This document shows positions 12,736-25,690 of a DNA stretch of 64,000 nt, piece by piece. Made by a program: the position numbers and the translations under genes. The DNA is taken from contig CM054181.1 in assembly GCA_028829895.1 (NCBI GenBank), positions 99,312,360 through 99,376,359 on the forward strand, written 5' to 3'. Each line of letters starts with the position of its first letter. Within the stretch, counting starts at the first letter, position 1. The stretch comes from Sinotaia quadrata. Taxonomy: Eukaryota; Mollusca; Gastropoda; Architaenioglossa; Viviparidae. The notes below the pieces were generated by a model. It saw only the letters and a program-made list of their open reading frames with translations, did no database searches and had not been told where the DNA came from.

Positions 12736-13590
12736 AGCACAGTAGAATTACGATCGCACACCAGTGCGCACGAGACAAGTCATATTACCGGGCTCCAGTC
12801 TGCAGTGCCGCTTCTAATGAGAATTAATTCTGTCTAACCTTGACTTTTTTTTTTAATGTTCCGGCTTTTCTGTAAGCATTTAAATAGCGACTGCTTTCGT
12901 AATCATTAGAAGCGCCATTTTGCGCTGATATTATTTCATCCGCATCAGGGGTTTCTCGACGGACATATTCACAGGTCGTGCGGACTTTTCCTGGATCTGC
13001 GACAACTTTAATTGCACCAGATGGCGTACTACTTCTAACTTTGCAAACCACTGCACAATTACTCTTTCAAAAAGTTTATGAAAATAATTGCAAACGAAAG
13101 TCGTCCCTGTTCAAAGCAGTGTGACGTGAAGATAAAGCTGTTTGAACATGTATCACTATACCACCACAAACCTTTAAGTATTGTGAGCCCGTTCAGTGGG
13201 TACGAGTGTTCACCTTGTGGGCCTGTGGCCAAACTCTTTGACATTTCCAAGACATGATGTGTTATACAACTGGAAAATTCGACGAAAATGTTGTTGATGC
13301 CGCAATAGATATAATTTATGTGTGGTTTAGATAAGCTTACTAGGCAGTAAGTGTCTCTAAGAGACCGTCAATCAGTGTCATTCATTATCGAAAAGCGTAC
13401 TAGAGGTTCCATGTCTATGTGCAATCATCAGTCATTGTCTTCATTATCGAAAAGTCTACTAGAGTTTCGTTGGCGGAGTAAGTTTGCCTATCTCTATTTC
13501 TAGACGTAATTGTTATATAAATTGTTAAATTGTCAAAGTGACCAGGCTTTGAGAACTCCTTATGATGGTATTTTTGTAAGTGTCAGAGTT
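12736..13590. other. GC-richer unique DNA, no gene recognised
   Basis: CpG-containing single-copy DNA. Two open stretches on the - strand (12,824-13,051 and 13,059-13,250) have no recognised motif. A roughly 70-bp duplication with CATTATCGAAAAG lies at 13,370-13,470. Confidence 0.45.
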
Positions 13591-14300
13591 GGAGTAAACA
13601 ACTCGAGCTGAGAATAAGCTAGAAATTGCTGACGCAATCCAAACCATTTCCAACTGGATGAGTAGTTTTTCCAAATAATAGTTTCACACTGGTTCATATC
13701 AAATCCATCCAATAGGAATAGACTGGAAATTTCTTTGTTGAAGAAGTACTCTAATCACTTTGAATTTGAACAAAACTTGAGTCTGGTCATAAAAGTGATC
13801 GTTAGCTTTTGGTAGGTTAACTGACTGATAAAGTAAGAATACTTCATTCATTTTTGCCATTGATCTATGATTTGAATTAGAGATGGTTATATTATTGAAC
13901 CATTAATTTGACTAAATTGTGCATTATACTTATGAATTTTGATTGATGATGTATTTCTTATGCTGTGTGTGTATATCGGGCTAACAAAATTGTTGCAGGA
14001 TTTGTAAGTTGAGCATGTTTGTAGGAAAGAAAGGAGCTTAGAGATTAAATATGCCTGAGATTTAGTGCTGCATTAATTTTACTTTTGCAGAGCAGAGCAA
14101 GCCTTTATGGTTGTCACTTCATGCTACAGTGACTACTATATTCTATTCTATTCTATTGAATACATTGGTGTGTGCATCCAGCATTGTTGTCAACTTATCA
14201 GTAAATCATATTGCTGTAAGTTGATTCCTGTGAATTCCATTCAAGAACCAATATGGTGGAGATTTGTGGCCTGAGTTTGTTCTCGAGAATTCATGAAGAT
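13590..14300 (-). repeat. Dispersed repeat copy, inverted relative to 43.8-44.3 kb
   Basis: The reverse complement matches 43,8xx-44,255 in several blocks: AATCAACTTACAGCAA, AGTAGTCACTGTAG, TCAAAGTGATTAGA, AAAACTACTCATC and TGGTTTGGATTGC appear in the same order in both. Spacing between blocks differs through indels. No coding capacity is evident, so a non-autonomous element is likely. Confidence 0.8.
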
Positions 14301-14309
14301 CATTGTGAA

Positions 14310-14765
14310 CATTCCTCGAGGTGTGTTGAGTAAACACACATGTGAAATCAAGCCGTGGTATGTTGAGTAAACACACATGTGAAATCAAGCACGTCCTCGT
14401 GGTGTGTTGAGTAAACACACATGTGAAATCAAGCCGTGGTGTGTTGAGTAAACACACATGTGAAATCAAGCACGTCCTCGTGGTGTGTTGAGTAAACACA
14501 CATGTGAAATCAAGCACGTCCTCGTGGTGTGTTGAGTAAACACACATGTGAAATCAAGCACGTCCTCGTGGTGTGTTGAGTAAACACACATGTGAAATCA
14601 AACACATTCCTCGAGGTGTGTTGAGTAAACGCACATGTGAAATCAAGTACGTCCTCGTGGTGTGTTGAGTAAACACACATGTGAAATCAAGCACGTCCTC
14701 GTGGTGTGTTGAGTAAACACACATGTGAAATCAAACACATTCCTCCTGATGTGCTTGATAGTGCA
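14310..14765. repeat. 36/44-bp tandem array, about 11 units
   Basis: Units share TGTGTTGAGTAAACACACAT and GTGAAATCAAGC. TGTGTT and AACACA form a small hairpin in every unit. Shorter units lack the CACGTCCT part. Confidence 0.93.
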
Positions 14766-14934
14766 TGTGAAATTCAGGACAATTCTCTACAGTGTGCTTG
14801 GAGAGTGCATTGAATATTCTGGAACAGTTGTGTCGTTTTTAAAACATATATCTGTATATATTTTTGTCCCTGAAACTTAGTTTATACAAAACTTTTTTCT
14901 AGTCCTGCATCATCTCAGTTTCACTTAGCAAAAC

Positions 14935-15345
14935 TCACTAAGCAAATGTTAATTATATTTAAAGAAATACAAATTACTACATTTCACAAATGTTAATTAT
15001 ATTTAAAGAAATACAAATTACTACATTTCACAAATGTTAATTATATTTAAAGAAATACAAATTACTACATTTCACAAATGTTAATTATATTTAAAGAAAT
15101 ACAAATTACTACATTTCACAAATGTTAATTATATTTAAAGAAATACAAATTACTACATTTCACAAATGTTAATTATATTTAAAGAAATACAAATTACTAC
15201 ATTTCACAAATGTTAATTATATTTAAAGAAATACAAATTACTACATTTCACAAATGTTAATTATATTTAAAGAAATACAAATTACTACATTTCACAAATG
15301 TTAATTATATTTAAAGAAATACAAATTACTACATTTCACAAATGC
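14935..15345. repeat. 44-bp tandem array, nine virtually identical units
   Basis: Units contain AAATGTTAATTATATTTAAA and TACTACATTTCAC. The lack of any difference between copies points to very recent expansion or ongoing homogenisation. Confidence 0.96.
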
Positions 15346-15369
15346 AATGATGCTGGCATAGTAACGGTC

Positions 15370-15888
15370 AACAAATTACACTGCGTTGTTTTGCTGGAAT
15401 AGCTAGCGAAGGACATTGCATTGTAGTACTGGAATAGCTAGGTTAAGCCAAGGACACTGAGTCTTAGTTCTGGAATAGCTAGGTTAAGCCAAGGACACTG
15501 AGTCTTAGTTCTGGAATAGCTACGTTAAAAGCCAAGGACACTGAGTCTTAGTTCTGGAATAGCTAGGTTAAGCTAAAGACACTGCATTTTAGTGCTGGAA
15601 GAGCTAGGTTAACAACTACACTGTTTTGTTTTGTTTTTAGTGCTGGAATGGCTATTTCAATTCAAGGACACTGCGTGCTATTAGTTTTCCAGAGCCAGTA
15701 CATTCAGCGCGAGCTCAAGGGGGGGGGGGGGGAATGCTTTTAGTATAATGAAAACATTATTGTATATATCTGTGTGTGTGTGTGTGCCTGGAATCAATAC
15801 ACTTAGTATACTGAAAACATTATTGTATGTGTGTGTGTTTGCCTGGAATCAGTGCAATAAGTATAATGAAAACATTTTTGTATGCGTA

Positions 15889-15930
<42 letters not shown>

Positions 15931-15955
15931 CACATGCCTACAGCATTAGCATCCT
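15370..15955. repeat. 41-bp array, poly-G run and (GT)n array
   Basis: 15,385-15,620 holds about six units with CTGGAATAGCTAGGTTAAG and CAAGGACACTGAGTC. A 12-13-base G run is at 15,720. 15,740-15,945 has three units of AATGAAAACATTATTGTAT, each ending in a GT microsatellite of increasing length. Confidence 0.9.
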
Positions 15956-16024
15956 GATTTATGAAAACACGAAGAAAAACATGTTGTCGTTCATGACGTC
16001 TTTACGTCCAACTTCGTAATATCA

Positions 16025-16710
16025 TTATGCCAGTCATAACATCGCCGTGTCCATCTTAAGTTGCCATTCATAACATCGCCGTGCCCATCTTAAGTTGCCA
16101 TTCATAACATCGCTGTGCCCATCTTGTTGCCATTTATAACATCGCCGTGCCCATCTTAAGTTGCCATTTATAACATCGCCGTGCCCATCTTAAGTTGCCA
16201 TTTATAACATCGCCGTGCCCATCTTAAGTTGCCATTCATAACATCGCCGTGCCCATCTTAAGTTGCCATTCATAACATCGCTGTGCCCATCTTAAGTTGC
16301 CATTCATAACATCGCCGTGCCCATCTTAAGTTGCCATTCATAACATCGCTGTGCCCATCTTAAGTTGCCATTCATAGGGGCGTCACGCCCTCTTAAGTTG
16401 CCATTTATAACGGCGTTGTATCTGTCATCAAGTTGTAATTCATACCATATCGTCTCCACCTTTAAATGTCATCATAGCACATCGCGTTCACTTTAAATAT
16501 CATAACACATCGCGTCCACTTTTCAATGTTATTATATCACATCGCTCCCACGTTTAAATGCCATCATACCACATCGCGTCCACCTTTAAATGCCATCATA
16601 TCACATCGCATCCACCTTCAAATGTCATCACACTGCATCACGTTCACCTTTAAATGTCATCAAACAGCATTGCACCCACCTTCAAGTTTCATTCACAACA
16701 GCACTATCTC
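16025..16710. repeat. 34-bp array followed by 32-bp array
   Basis: 16,030-16,400: about 11 units with CATAACATCGCCGTGCCCAT and AAGTTGCCATT. 16,430-16,700: about seven units with TTTAAATGCCATCATACCAC and ATCGCGTCCACC. Both carry ACATCGC and GCCAT, so the second may be a diverged form of the first. Confidence 0.92.
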
Positions 16711-17880
16711 CGAACATAAGTTGCATCTATCTGGTACGATTGTAAAAAATAGATCATCAAAATCAGTTTGAAAGTTTAAAGTCACTTCAAATCACTAACG
16801 TCCGAAATACTGCGCAGGCTCAAGTCAGTCCATCCATTGTCCTCAGCTCATTAAGATAGAATCCATGGACTATTAAAAATAGGTATGTTAAATCAAAATA
16901 AATTTGATATTGTTTTGTTTCCTCATATTGATAAGATATGCTGAAATAGAAAGGAAGTTTGATCTTGTTTTGTTTCATTATATTGATAAGAAACGTTGTA
17001 ATGGAAAGTAATTTTTCCAGTGATTTGTGATTCAGGGCATAGACAGGAGGAATACGTTAAAACCAAAAGTTGACCTCTAACTACAAAGACACTGAGCTGT
17101 GTTAGTGAAAACCGTCACTTAAAACTAAATGTTTTCTGCACGTTTTCAGGCCAGGAATGTTTACTTACATTGCTACATTCACCTAGTCCTAGGCTATCAT
17201 TGACAAGAAAGACAATTCAACTTTACTGTACTATTTTCACCTAAGTTACTTGGATGACGTCAAGTGTGGAGAAAATTAAATGTAAACATTCTTTGCGAGT
17301 GCTACGCACGAAAACATCGGTCAAAGCAGTTTACGTCCGTCCATAATTAAATACAAATTGCAATTGTATTCCGCTTCATGGCGTGGGTGGAGTCTGATGT
17401 GAGTTTAACTTCTAAAATAGCAAACGCACTTTTAATGTACAATCTATGTTCAAACTAGCTGGGCTTTGGACTGAGATGTAATTTGGTCTGTGTGGCTCGT
17501 GGCCACGGTAGTGCTTGGTTTCAATGCAAAGTTCAGCTGAAGGACTTCACTGTTAAAACTTATTTCTGTATTTGCAATCGTGTGTGTGTTGGTGCATGCG
17601 TGTGTTTGTGTGGTTACTTAATTGATATATGTCACCATGGCACTTTTCCGGTTGACCGAACAAAGAAGGAAAACAAGCTAGTGCGTGTACTTTGCGCCAG
17701 ATGGCTTTACTTCCCTTCGACTGTTCACTGACATAATGTATATATATATACTATCCAGCGACTTAGTTTGCTAATCTCATCACAATAGGCCCATATAAAG
17801 CGTTGAATGGTGAAACTGAATCAAGGCCCTGACGCGTGAAGTGTTTGCATAAATAGGAGACCTCGAACTGCAACGTTACG
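16711..17880. other. Unique DNA, no gene seen
   Basis: Contains one roughly 67-bp duplication (TTGTTTTGTTTC core) at 16,890-17,000 and a CpG-richer part at 17,280-17,760. Open frames have no recognisable motif. Confidence 0.45.
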
Positions 17881-17899
17881 ATAAATTGTTACTTTCTTT

Positions 17900-17908
17900 C
17901 CATTATGC

Positions 17909-17942
<34 letters not shown>

Positions 17943-18180
17943 CTTCTCTTTCTTACTATCTTTTTTTTTTTCACCTTTGTTATTCTTTCTCTTCTCTCTC
18001 CTTTTATGTTTCTCACTATTGTACTCTATTTACTTTTCCTTTTCTATTCTACTTCTCTCCCTTCTCCATCTCTTCCTTTTCACTTTTTCTCTGTCTCTCT
18101 TCCCTTTTGTCTTAACAGGTTTTCTTTCTTTTTCTTTCTTTTTTCTTTTTCTCATATCTGTCTCTTCCTCTTTCTTGTAA
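17900..18180. repeat. Long pyrimidine (CT-rich) tract
   Basis: About 280 bases almost entirely C and T on this strand, starting with a clean (CT)n. It creates meaningless Ser/Leu/Phe open frames. Confidence 0.93.
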
Positions 18181-18344
18181 ATGATAAGATGGGCAGCTTC
18201 ATCTCTGATTGCATGCAGATGTCTTAATTCTAGAGCCGCCAGTTGATCGATAAATCGTGAACTCGGAAGATATTCACTTCTTATTTAGAATAAAACTTTA
18301 TGTTTTTATGTTTGCCTATTAAACATTTGAACATGGCCTGCTTT

Positions 18345-19110
18345 CAAACTTTGTTTAATACAATATTGAAACTAGAACTACAAAAAACAATTAAACTAGA
18401 ACTACATAAAACACAACCTAGAACTACATAAAACACTTAACCTAGAACTGCAAAAAACACAGGTACATAAAGCACTAAAACTAGAACCACATAAAACAAA
18501 ACTAAATGCATAAAACTTTAAAACTAGAACATCACAAAGCACTCAATCCAGAATTTTAAATAACTATAATAACATAACTACATACTACAATAAAACTCGC
18601 TGGATAAAACATTAAAGTAACTAGATATTTAAAAAAAACATTACAACTAGAACGGCATAAAACAATAAAACTAACTAGATAACACATTAAAATTTGAACA
18701 TCCTAAACCAATAAAATTAAAACTACATAAAATCTTCAACTAAAATACTGCTTCCAACAAGAATAAAATCCAAATTAAATTAATATTTCCAGTTTTGAAG
18801 AGAGAAATACTTTTGCCTAGCTCTATACATAAATCTCTAGACTTTAGTTTGAATTCTATCGTACCATTGAGAAATACACCATATAGAGAAATACTTTAGC
18901 CTAGCTCTATACATAAATCTCTAGACTTTAGTTTGAATCCTGTCGTACCATTGAGGAGTACGCCATATAGACAAGTACTTCAGCCTAGCTCTATACATAA
19001 ATCTCTAGACTTTAGTTTGAATCCTATCGTACCATTGAGAAATACGCCATATAGACAAGTACTTCAGCCTAGCTCTATACATAAATCTCTAGACTTTAGT
19101 TTCATGTGTC
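18345..19110. repeat. Degenerate 20-bp repeats and an 83-bp array
   Basis: 18,345-18,770: loose copies of AACTAGAACTACATAAAACA. 18,795-19,105: four copies of an 83-bp unit with CCTAGCTCTATACATAAATC and TCTAGACTTTAGTTTGAATC. Confidence 0.9.
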
Positions 19111-19229
19111 TGAGTGGAGAACCTGCCACTTTTCGGTACATGTACATAAAAACAAGTGGGGAAAATCACTGCTATCTTTTATGAGCTCTGAAGCACAAAA
19201 TAAATAAAATGGATGTATGTATTTAAATT

Positions 19230-19345
19230 ATTTTTTGTTGCTGCTTCTTGTGCTGTTGTTGCTGCTGCTTTTGCTGACAGTGTTGCTGTTATTGTAGCTG
19301 GTGGTGGTGTTGCTTATGTTATTACTGTTTTTATTATTCTGTTTT
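19230..19345. repeat. Imperfect TGY trinucleotide tract
   Basis: Repeated TGC, TGT and GTT triplets, low complexity only. Confidence 0.8.
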
Positions 19346-19439
19346 CCGCGATACGTGTAAGAGTGGAGTTTGTATTCTGAACCAGGTGAGCAGTCTGTGC
19401 CTTAAGGCAGATTTTTGTTTTTAAAGACTCGATAGAAAT

Positions 19440-20510
19440 CACTTTCAACTTTTATTTTTACGTATGTTTTTAGAACAAGAAACTAGTGACAACAATAACG
19501 AACTACCAATACTGTTCCTTTTTACGTATGTTTTTAGAACAAGAAACTAGTGACAACAATAACGAACTACCAATACTGTTCCTTTTTACGTATGTTTTTA
19601 GAACAAGAAACTAGTGACAACAATAACGAACTACCAATACTGTTCCTTTTTACGTATGTTTTTAGAACAAGAAACTAGTGACAAAAATAACGAACTACCA
19701 ATACTGTTCCTTTTTACGTATGTTTTTAGAACAAGAAACTAGTGACAACAATAACGAACTACCAATATTGTTCCTTTTTTTGTCTCTAAAGACATTTTTT
19801 TGTATTCGAGTCTGGAAGTTGCTTGCTAAGTACTGTGTAAATATAACTTTCTCTTGGTCAATAACGATCTTTTTATTTCGGTCTGGTAGTTATTGCTGAG
19901 TAAAATGTAAATATGTTTCTCTTGGTCACTAAAGATATTTTTATTTCGGTCTGGTAGTTATTGCTGAGTAGAGTGTAAATATAAGTTTCTCTTGGTCAAT
20001 AAAGATATTTTTATTTCGGTCTGGTAGTTATTGCTGAGTAGAGTGTAAATATAAGTTTCTCTTGGTCACTAAAGATATTTTTATTTCGGTCTGGTAGTTA
20101 TTGCTGAGTAGAGTGTAAATATAAGTTTCTCTTGGTCACTAAAGATATTTTTATTTCGGTCTGGTAGTTATTGCTGAGTAGAGTGTAAATATAAGTTTCT
20201 CTTGGTCACTAAAGATATTTTTATTTCGGTCTGGTAGTTATTGCTGAGTAGAGTGTAAATATAAGTTTCTCTTGGTCACTAAAGATATTTTTATTTCGGT
20301 CTGGTAGTTATTGCTGAGTAGAGTGTAAATATAAGTTTCTCTTGGTCACTAAAGATATTTTTATTTCGGTCTGGTAGTTATTGCTGAGTAGAGTGTAAAT
20401 ATAAGTTTCTCTTGGTCAATAAAGATATTTTTATTTCGGTCTGGTAGTTATTGCTGAGTAGAGTGTAAATATAAGTTTCTCTTGGTCACTAAAGCTATTT
20501 TTAGCTTGGC
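19440..20510. repeat. 61-bp array joined to 70-bp array
   Basis: 19,445-19,785: five to six units with ACAAGAAACTAGTGACAACA. 19,790-20,510: about ten units with TATTTTTATTTCGGTCTGGT and TATAAGTTTCTCTTGGTCA. The second array is very homogeneous; its units differ mainly at one base (TCAAT versus TCACT before AAAG). Confidence 0.95.
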
Positions 20511-20699
20511 CAGTAAAATTTGCTCGAAACTTTCTCACGTGATTATGACAGGAACTTTTCTTTTTTATTCAGTTCACAGCGAAGGCTAGCTAACTCATAT
20601 TTTCGGGTATAGCAGATATTTAAGTAAACGTAGATATGTTGTTCTTCTACACAACTGTACCAGACTTAACGAACATACTTAAATTATATATGTGCCATT

Positions 20700-20878
20700 G
20701 TGTTTGGTACCTACCATTATGGCATGTGTAGATGTATGTACTGAAGTAGTAAGCACTGGCCTACCATTATGGCATTTGTAGATGTATGTACTGAAGTAAG
20801 CACTGGCCTACTATTATGGCATGTGTAATTGTATGTATTGAAGTAAGCCCAAGCGTATAGTTCACGTCAAGCTTTCTT

Positions 20879-20910
<32 letters not shown>

Positions 20911-21045
20911 TGTCTCTCTGTCTCTCTCTCTCTCTCTCCCCCCTCTTTGTATTCTATTTGGTAGTCTATCTATCTATATATCTGTCTCTATCTATCTATC
21001 TATCTATCTGTTTATATATATATCCATCCATCTATCTGTGACAGA
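20700..21045. repeat. Three 45-bp units, then CT and TATC microsatellites
   Basis: GGCCTACCATTATGGCAT recurs three times at 20,700-20,850. A (CT)n tract follows at 20,876-20,940 and (TATC)n at 20,960-21,035. Confidence 0.9.
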
Positions 21046-21359
21046 GCAGTCCCTTTTTTTTTTAAGTTTGTTGTCATAGCAACAATAAAACATCCAGTGC
21101 TTTGATTATTAATAATTAAAAAGAACTAGATTGCAAAAGCAGGTAACAAATTAATTATAATCACATTGTGTGCTTTTGCTTGAATTTGGTTTCTGTGTTT
21201 GAATTTGCATATGTAAATATTTTTTCATCTTCTTTCCTTTTCGGTTAGTGGCTTGTTCTTTATCTCAGTATCAGAAGATTTCCTAAGTTAGAAAAACAAA
21301 TTAACCGCTTTATTATTATTTTCATTGCATTGTATAAAGAGGATAGCTTTATCATTCAC

Positions 21360-22290
21360 CTGGTCACCCACACTGCATAAAGACACGCAGATCACTCACT
21401 TCATGTTGAGATAAAGGCATTTCGTCACTCGTTTGCATAAAGACACGCAGATCACTCATTTCATGGTTAAATAAAGACATTTCGTCACTCATTTGCAATA
21501 AAAAATACCCAAATATTCTGCTATCATAAAGGCACACTCGGACATTCTCAGTCATGGTACAATAAAGACATTCGTAACATTAATACCTTGGGCCATTTGC
21601 ACTTATGGCAAATAAAGACACGCGTAACATTACGACACATTTGGTCATGTGTTCTCAAGGTACAATAAAGACATTTTTTTGTTTTAACATTAAGACACAC
21701 TCAGATATAGGCAGCCATAGTGCACTAGAGACACTCATTGTATCATTAAGACACACTGGGTCAAGTGCACTCATGGTACATGTACGCTAAAGATACTCGT
21801 TGTATCATTAAGACACACTGGGTCATGTGCACTCATGGTACATGTACGCTAAAGATACTCGTTGTATCATTAAGACACACTGGGTCATGTGCATTCATGG
21901 TACATGTACGCTAAAGATACCGTTGTATCATTAAGACACACTGGGTCATGTGCATTCATGGTACATGTACGCTAAAGATACCGTTGTATCATTAAGACAC
22001 ACTGGGTCATGTGCACTCATGGTACATGTACGCTAAAGATACCGTTGTATCATTAAGACACACTGGGTCATGTGCATTCATGGTACATGTACGCTAAAGA
22101 TACCGTTGTATCATTAAGACACACTGGGTCATGTGCATTCATGGTACATGTACGCTAAAGATACCGTTGTATCATTAAGACACACTGGGTCATGTGCACT
22201 CATGGTACATGTACGGTAAAGATACTCGTTGTATCATTAAGACACACTGGGTCATGTGCATTCATGGTACGGTAAAAACACACTCGTTAA
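21360..22290. repeat. Diverged and then homogeneous 61-62-bp array
   Basis: From 21,360 diverged units contain AAAGACA and CACTCATTT. From about 21,730 roughly nine homogeneous units share CATTAAGACACACTGGGTCA and CATGGTACATGTACGCTAAA. Confidence 0.94.
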
Positions 22291-22715
22291 AAAATTAAGA
22301 CTCTCGGATATGGGCAGCCGTTGTGCAGTAAAACACTCTTTATAACATTAACATGCACTGTGTCGTGTGCACTCATGGTAGAGTAAGACACTCGGATATG
22401 GGCAGCCATTGTGCAGTAACACTCATTGTAACATTAAGACACACTAGGTAAAGTGCATCATGGTACTTTAAGACACTCGTTGTGACATCAAAACACACTA
22501 GGTCAAGTGCATCATGGTACTTTAAGACACTCGTTGTGACATCAAAACACACTAGGTAAAGTGCATCATGGTACTTTATCTAGTGTGTCTTGATGTCACA
22601 ACGAGTGTCTTAAAGTACCATGATGCACTTTATCTAGTGTGTTTTGATGTCACAACGAGTGTCTTAAAGTGCATCATGGTACTTTAAGACACTCGTTGTG
22701 ACATCAAGACACACT
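22290..22715. repeat. Same family with an inverted block
   Basis: About 57-bp units with CATGGTACTTTAAGACACTC and GTTGTGACATCAAAACACAC. From 22,579 to about 22,668 the same sequence runs in reverse complement, then returns to direct orientation, creating two large palindromes back to back. Confidence 0.95.
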
Positions 22716-22719
22716 AGAT

Positions 22720-23375
22720 CGTGAGCACTGTGACTAAAGTATAAATGGGTGACACTGTGCTTAGGACAATATCAAACATTGAATACTGAGTGTATAATGA
22801 CATATATATAGACACTTTATTCTGCAATAAATGACATTATGCAAGATAACAAGAGATTTTACTTCACCCCGCAATACGTGGCATTGTTCCAAACATGAAT
22901 GGGTTATATTCTCCCCAGTTTTGGAATGCGTATTTCGTTCACTATGAAAACTATTTCAAGTAGTAATAAACGTATTGTTTACCTCTTTCGCGAATGGGTT
23001 ACTGACGTTTTAATTCAACTATGGACAAGTTTATAGGGATTTCTTTTAATGTTTATTGTATAATGTTTAAACTCTTGGTTGTTGACCTCACCCAGATAGA
23101 AGACAAAGATGAAGACAGTGGGTGGGATTTGCTGCAGTTATTTAAAGTTATTCAAAATATTTTTCCCGCGTAGTTCAATTGTGAATTATATTGTGGTAGG
23201 TTGACTTTTGTTTCTCGTTAAATTTCATAATGTGGATTGTTGAAATGATTTTATTGCATTTAAATATAGTATAGAGATATGGAAAATATTTTAATTCCGA
23301 TATACCAAAGAATTCGCTTATAAAGGTGTAGTGTAGTGTCCACTAATCTAACAGAAAATGAAATTTACTTAAACA
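22720..23375. other. AT-rich unique DNA, no gene seen
   Basis: No repeats or open frames of note. Confidence 0.5.
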
Positions 23376-23715
23376 CTTAGAGAAAGTTTATAATGATATT
23401 AATCTGATTCAAAACGTCTCACCATCAAAGAAAGTTTATATTGATGTTAATCTGATTCAAAACGTCTCACCATCAAAGAAAGTTTATATTGATGTTAATC
23501 TGATTCAAAACGTCTCACCATCAAAGAAAGTTTATATTGATGTTAATCTGATTCAAAACGTCTCACCATCAAAGAAAGTTTATATTGATGTTAATCTGAT
23601 TCAAAACGTCTCACCATCAAAGAAAGTTTATAATGATATTAATCTGATTCAAAACGTCTCACCATCAAAGAAAGTTTATAATGATATTAATCTGATTCAA
23701 AACGTCTCACCATCA
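23375..23715. repeat. 48-bp tandem array, seven units
   Basis: Units share AATCTGATTCAAAACGTCTC and AAAGAAAGTTTATA. Outer units carry TAATGATATT, inner ones TATTGATGTT, so inner copies were amplified as a block. Confidence 0.95.
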
Positions 23716-24339
23716 GGCTTGACACGCTGAATGAATAGATCGTTTGAGAGTAACTTCGTGCAGCAATCCAATTATGGATGCAGTAAGCGTTTGCATATGG
23801 ACTTGGCGGGGTGGTGGAAGGGTCATTAGTATCTACACGTTTTACTTTTAAAGCGTGCTCTGGAGAGAGACAGGGAGAAATAATAAACAGTGTGTGTCTA
23901 TGTGTGTTTGTGCTTGTGTATGTAAGAGAGAAAGTGAATGTTAGTAACGTAATCTCTATATGCCATTAAAACTGTGTTATTTCCGTGTTATAAAAATAAA
24001 TGTGGATTGTATGTATTCTTATATAGTTTAATCATTTAACAAATTTAATAACTGTGACAATGCAGCTAAACTACAGACGCCATTTTTGAACGTACCTGAT
24101 TCGTGCTAAAGTCGTAATAGTGTTGTTTATGTTTGGTGGGTTTGCTTTTAATGCGAGAAAACTAAATAAAACTATAGGGCAGTGTAATTATGACCAAAGT
24201 CAAGATTGAATGATTTAATTTGTAACTGGAAACAGTAAATGGGGAGGTTTCGACAAGTTAAAATATGTGACTGAATCCTTACCCTATCATGTAGAAATTA
24301 ATTCAAACTATTTCACCTGTGATTTTAGTTAGTCTTGAG

Positions 24340-24665
24340 CATTATTGGGCATGATGGTCAGCTGTCCAAGTGATTGGGCATGGCGGTCAGCTGTCCAAGT
24401 GATTGGGCATGGTGGTAAGCTGTCCAGGTGGTTGGGCATGGTGGTCAGCTGTCCAGGTGACTGGCTGTGGTGGACAGCTGTCCAGGTGACTGGCTGTGGT
24501 GGACAGCTGTCCAGGTGGTTGGGCATGGTGGTCAGCTGTCCAGGTGGTTGGGCATGGTGGTCAGCTGTCTAGGTGATTGGGCCTGGTGGTCAGCTGTCCA
24601 GGTGGTTGGGCATGGTGGTCAGCTGTCCAGGTGACTGGCCGTGGTGGACAGCTGTCGAAGTGATT
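24340..24665. repeat. 29-bp GC-rich tandem array, about 11 units
   Basis: Units share GGGCATGGTGGTCAGCTGTC; a variant unit has CTGGCTGTGGTGGACAGCTG. Much more GC-rich than its surroundings. The 23,716-24,340 stretch before it is unique AT-rich DNA with no gene seen. Confidence 0.95.
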
Positions 24666-25690
24666 GAGACTGCTCAGTAGCGATATGTTGTTGAGTAGTG
24701 TGAACGACGAGTGGGGTCATAGTGCAGACCACTACATGTTACGAAAACTTGAAGTTAAGGAATAACTGATGACAACTTTGGAGAATGTAGCCTCTAGCAG
24801 TATATCAGTACCCAGAGTTTCATTCCAAAGAACGCTAACTTTCATGCTAACTCTCAAGATGTCTCCCTGTGTCCGTTACAACTAAGAACTTGACACCAGG
24901 CCTACTCAGACAATTCCAAATCAGATGACTCTTCACTGCCCAATCATCGTCTTTATAAATGCAGCTTGCTGTGTTGGCCACCTGTCCCTAACATTAATCA
25001 CTGACCCTGACTAATGTCAACATGTACAGGCTGCAGCATGGTTCCACTCGGGCATCTTGATTAATGCCTCGCTGTTTGACCCACTGACCTATATAAAAAT
25101 GGAGATGTCTTTTCAGTATGGTAGACGTTTAGCAACAGTGAATTTGCCCTTGTGTTATCTCCATATATGGTGCTCAGTGGGCTGACCGAGGTCATAAACC
25201 CAATCATGCTCGCCTCAGTGCATCAAAAAAGACCACAGAGATTGGACAAGTATAAAGGTCAGCTTGTGTGTACTAAATGCTCTCAACTCTTTGACATTAA
25301 AAATAATATAAAACTTAGTTTAAAGTTTGAAAACTGCACAAATATTACAAAATGCTATATTCTCTGTTGATCATTATAAGTATTGACAAATTTTACTTAA
25401 TAATTCTATTACAAAAGATACAGCAGGGGAATACTTTTGTCACACATACATACACTTTGTCATTGGCTGATCCTGAAAGAAAGAAAACAACGAACAGGTA
25501 AATTATTTCCCAAGGAATCGCCAGGCAATTGTCGTGCAGTTAATGCCTGAATGCTGGTGATTTATGTTATCATGTGTTATTCTGAGCCACAATGTATCTA
25601 TTGCTTTACAATGAAACACTTGTTTAGCTGTCATAGGATGGTCCCAACTCAATTCTTTTAGGCCACTATCTGACGATTCGTGTCGTTTGT
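24666..25690. other. Unique DNA upstream of the cyclase gene, no gene recognised
   Basis: Less AT-rich at 24,700-25,150. A TATATAAAA element at 25,090 could be a TATA box but nothing else supports a promoter. A 72-codon open stretch from 25,152 has no known motif. Confidence 0.35.

Noticed and set aside
12343..12837. 164-codon open frame on + and 143-codon frame on - with repeated QYRILVTLSGKSC / VFYTEQRKIFLTEL motifs
   Set aside because: Both arise from the same 45-bp satellite, whose length is a multiple of three; frames on both strands show there is no coding constraint.
12824..13250. Two adjacent - strand open frames that might be a small gene
   Set aside because: No recognisable domain, no splice or start support, and lengths within chance for this composition.
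14310..14760. CRISPR-like regular repeats
   Set aside because: Units are head-to-tail with no unique spacers, in a eukaryotic genome; the same applies to the other arrays.
17886..18227. Leu/Ser/Phe-rich open frames that look like membrane proteins
   Set aside because: Pure CT-tract translation with no complexity.
25085..25100. TATATAAAA as a promoter TATA box
   Set aside because: A single AT-rich match in an AT-rich region, with no initiator, transcript or gene placed suitably.
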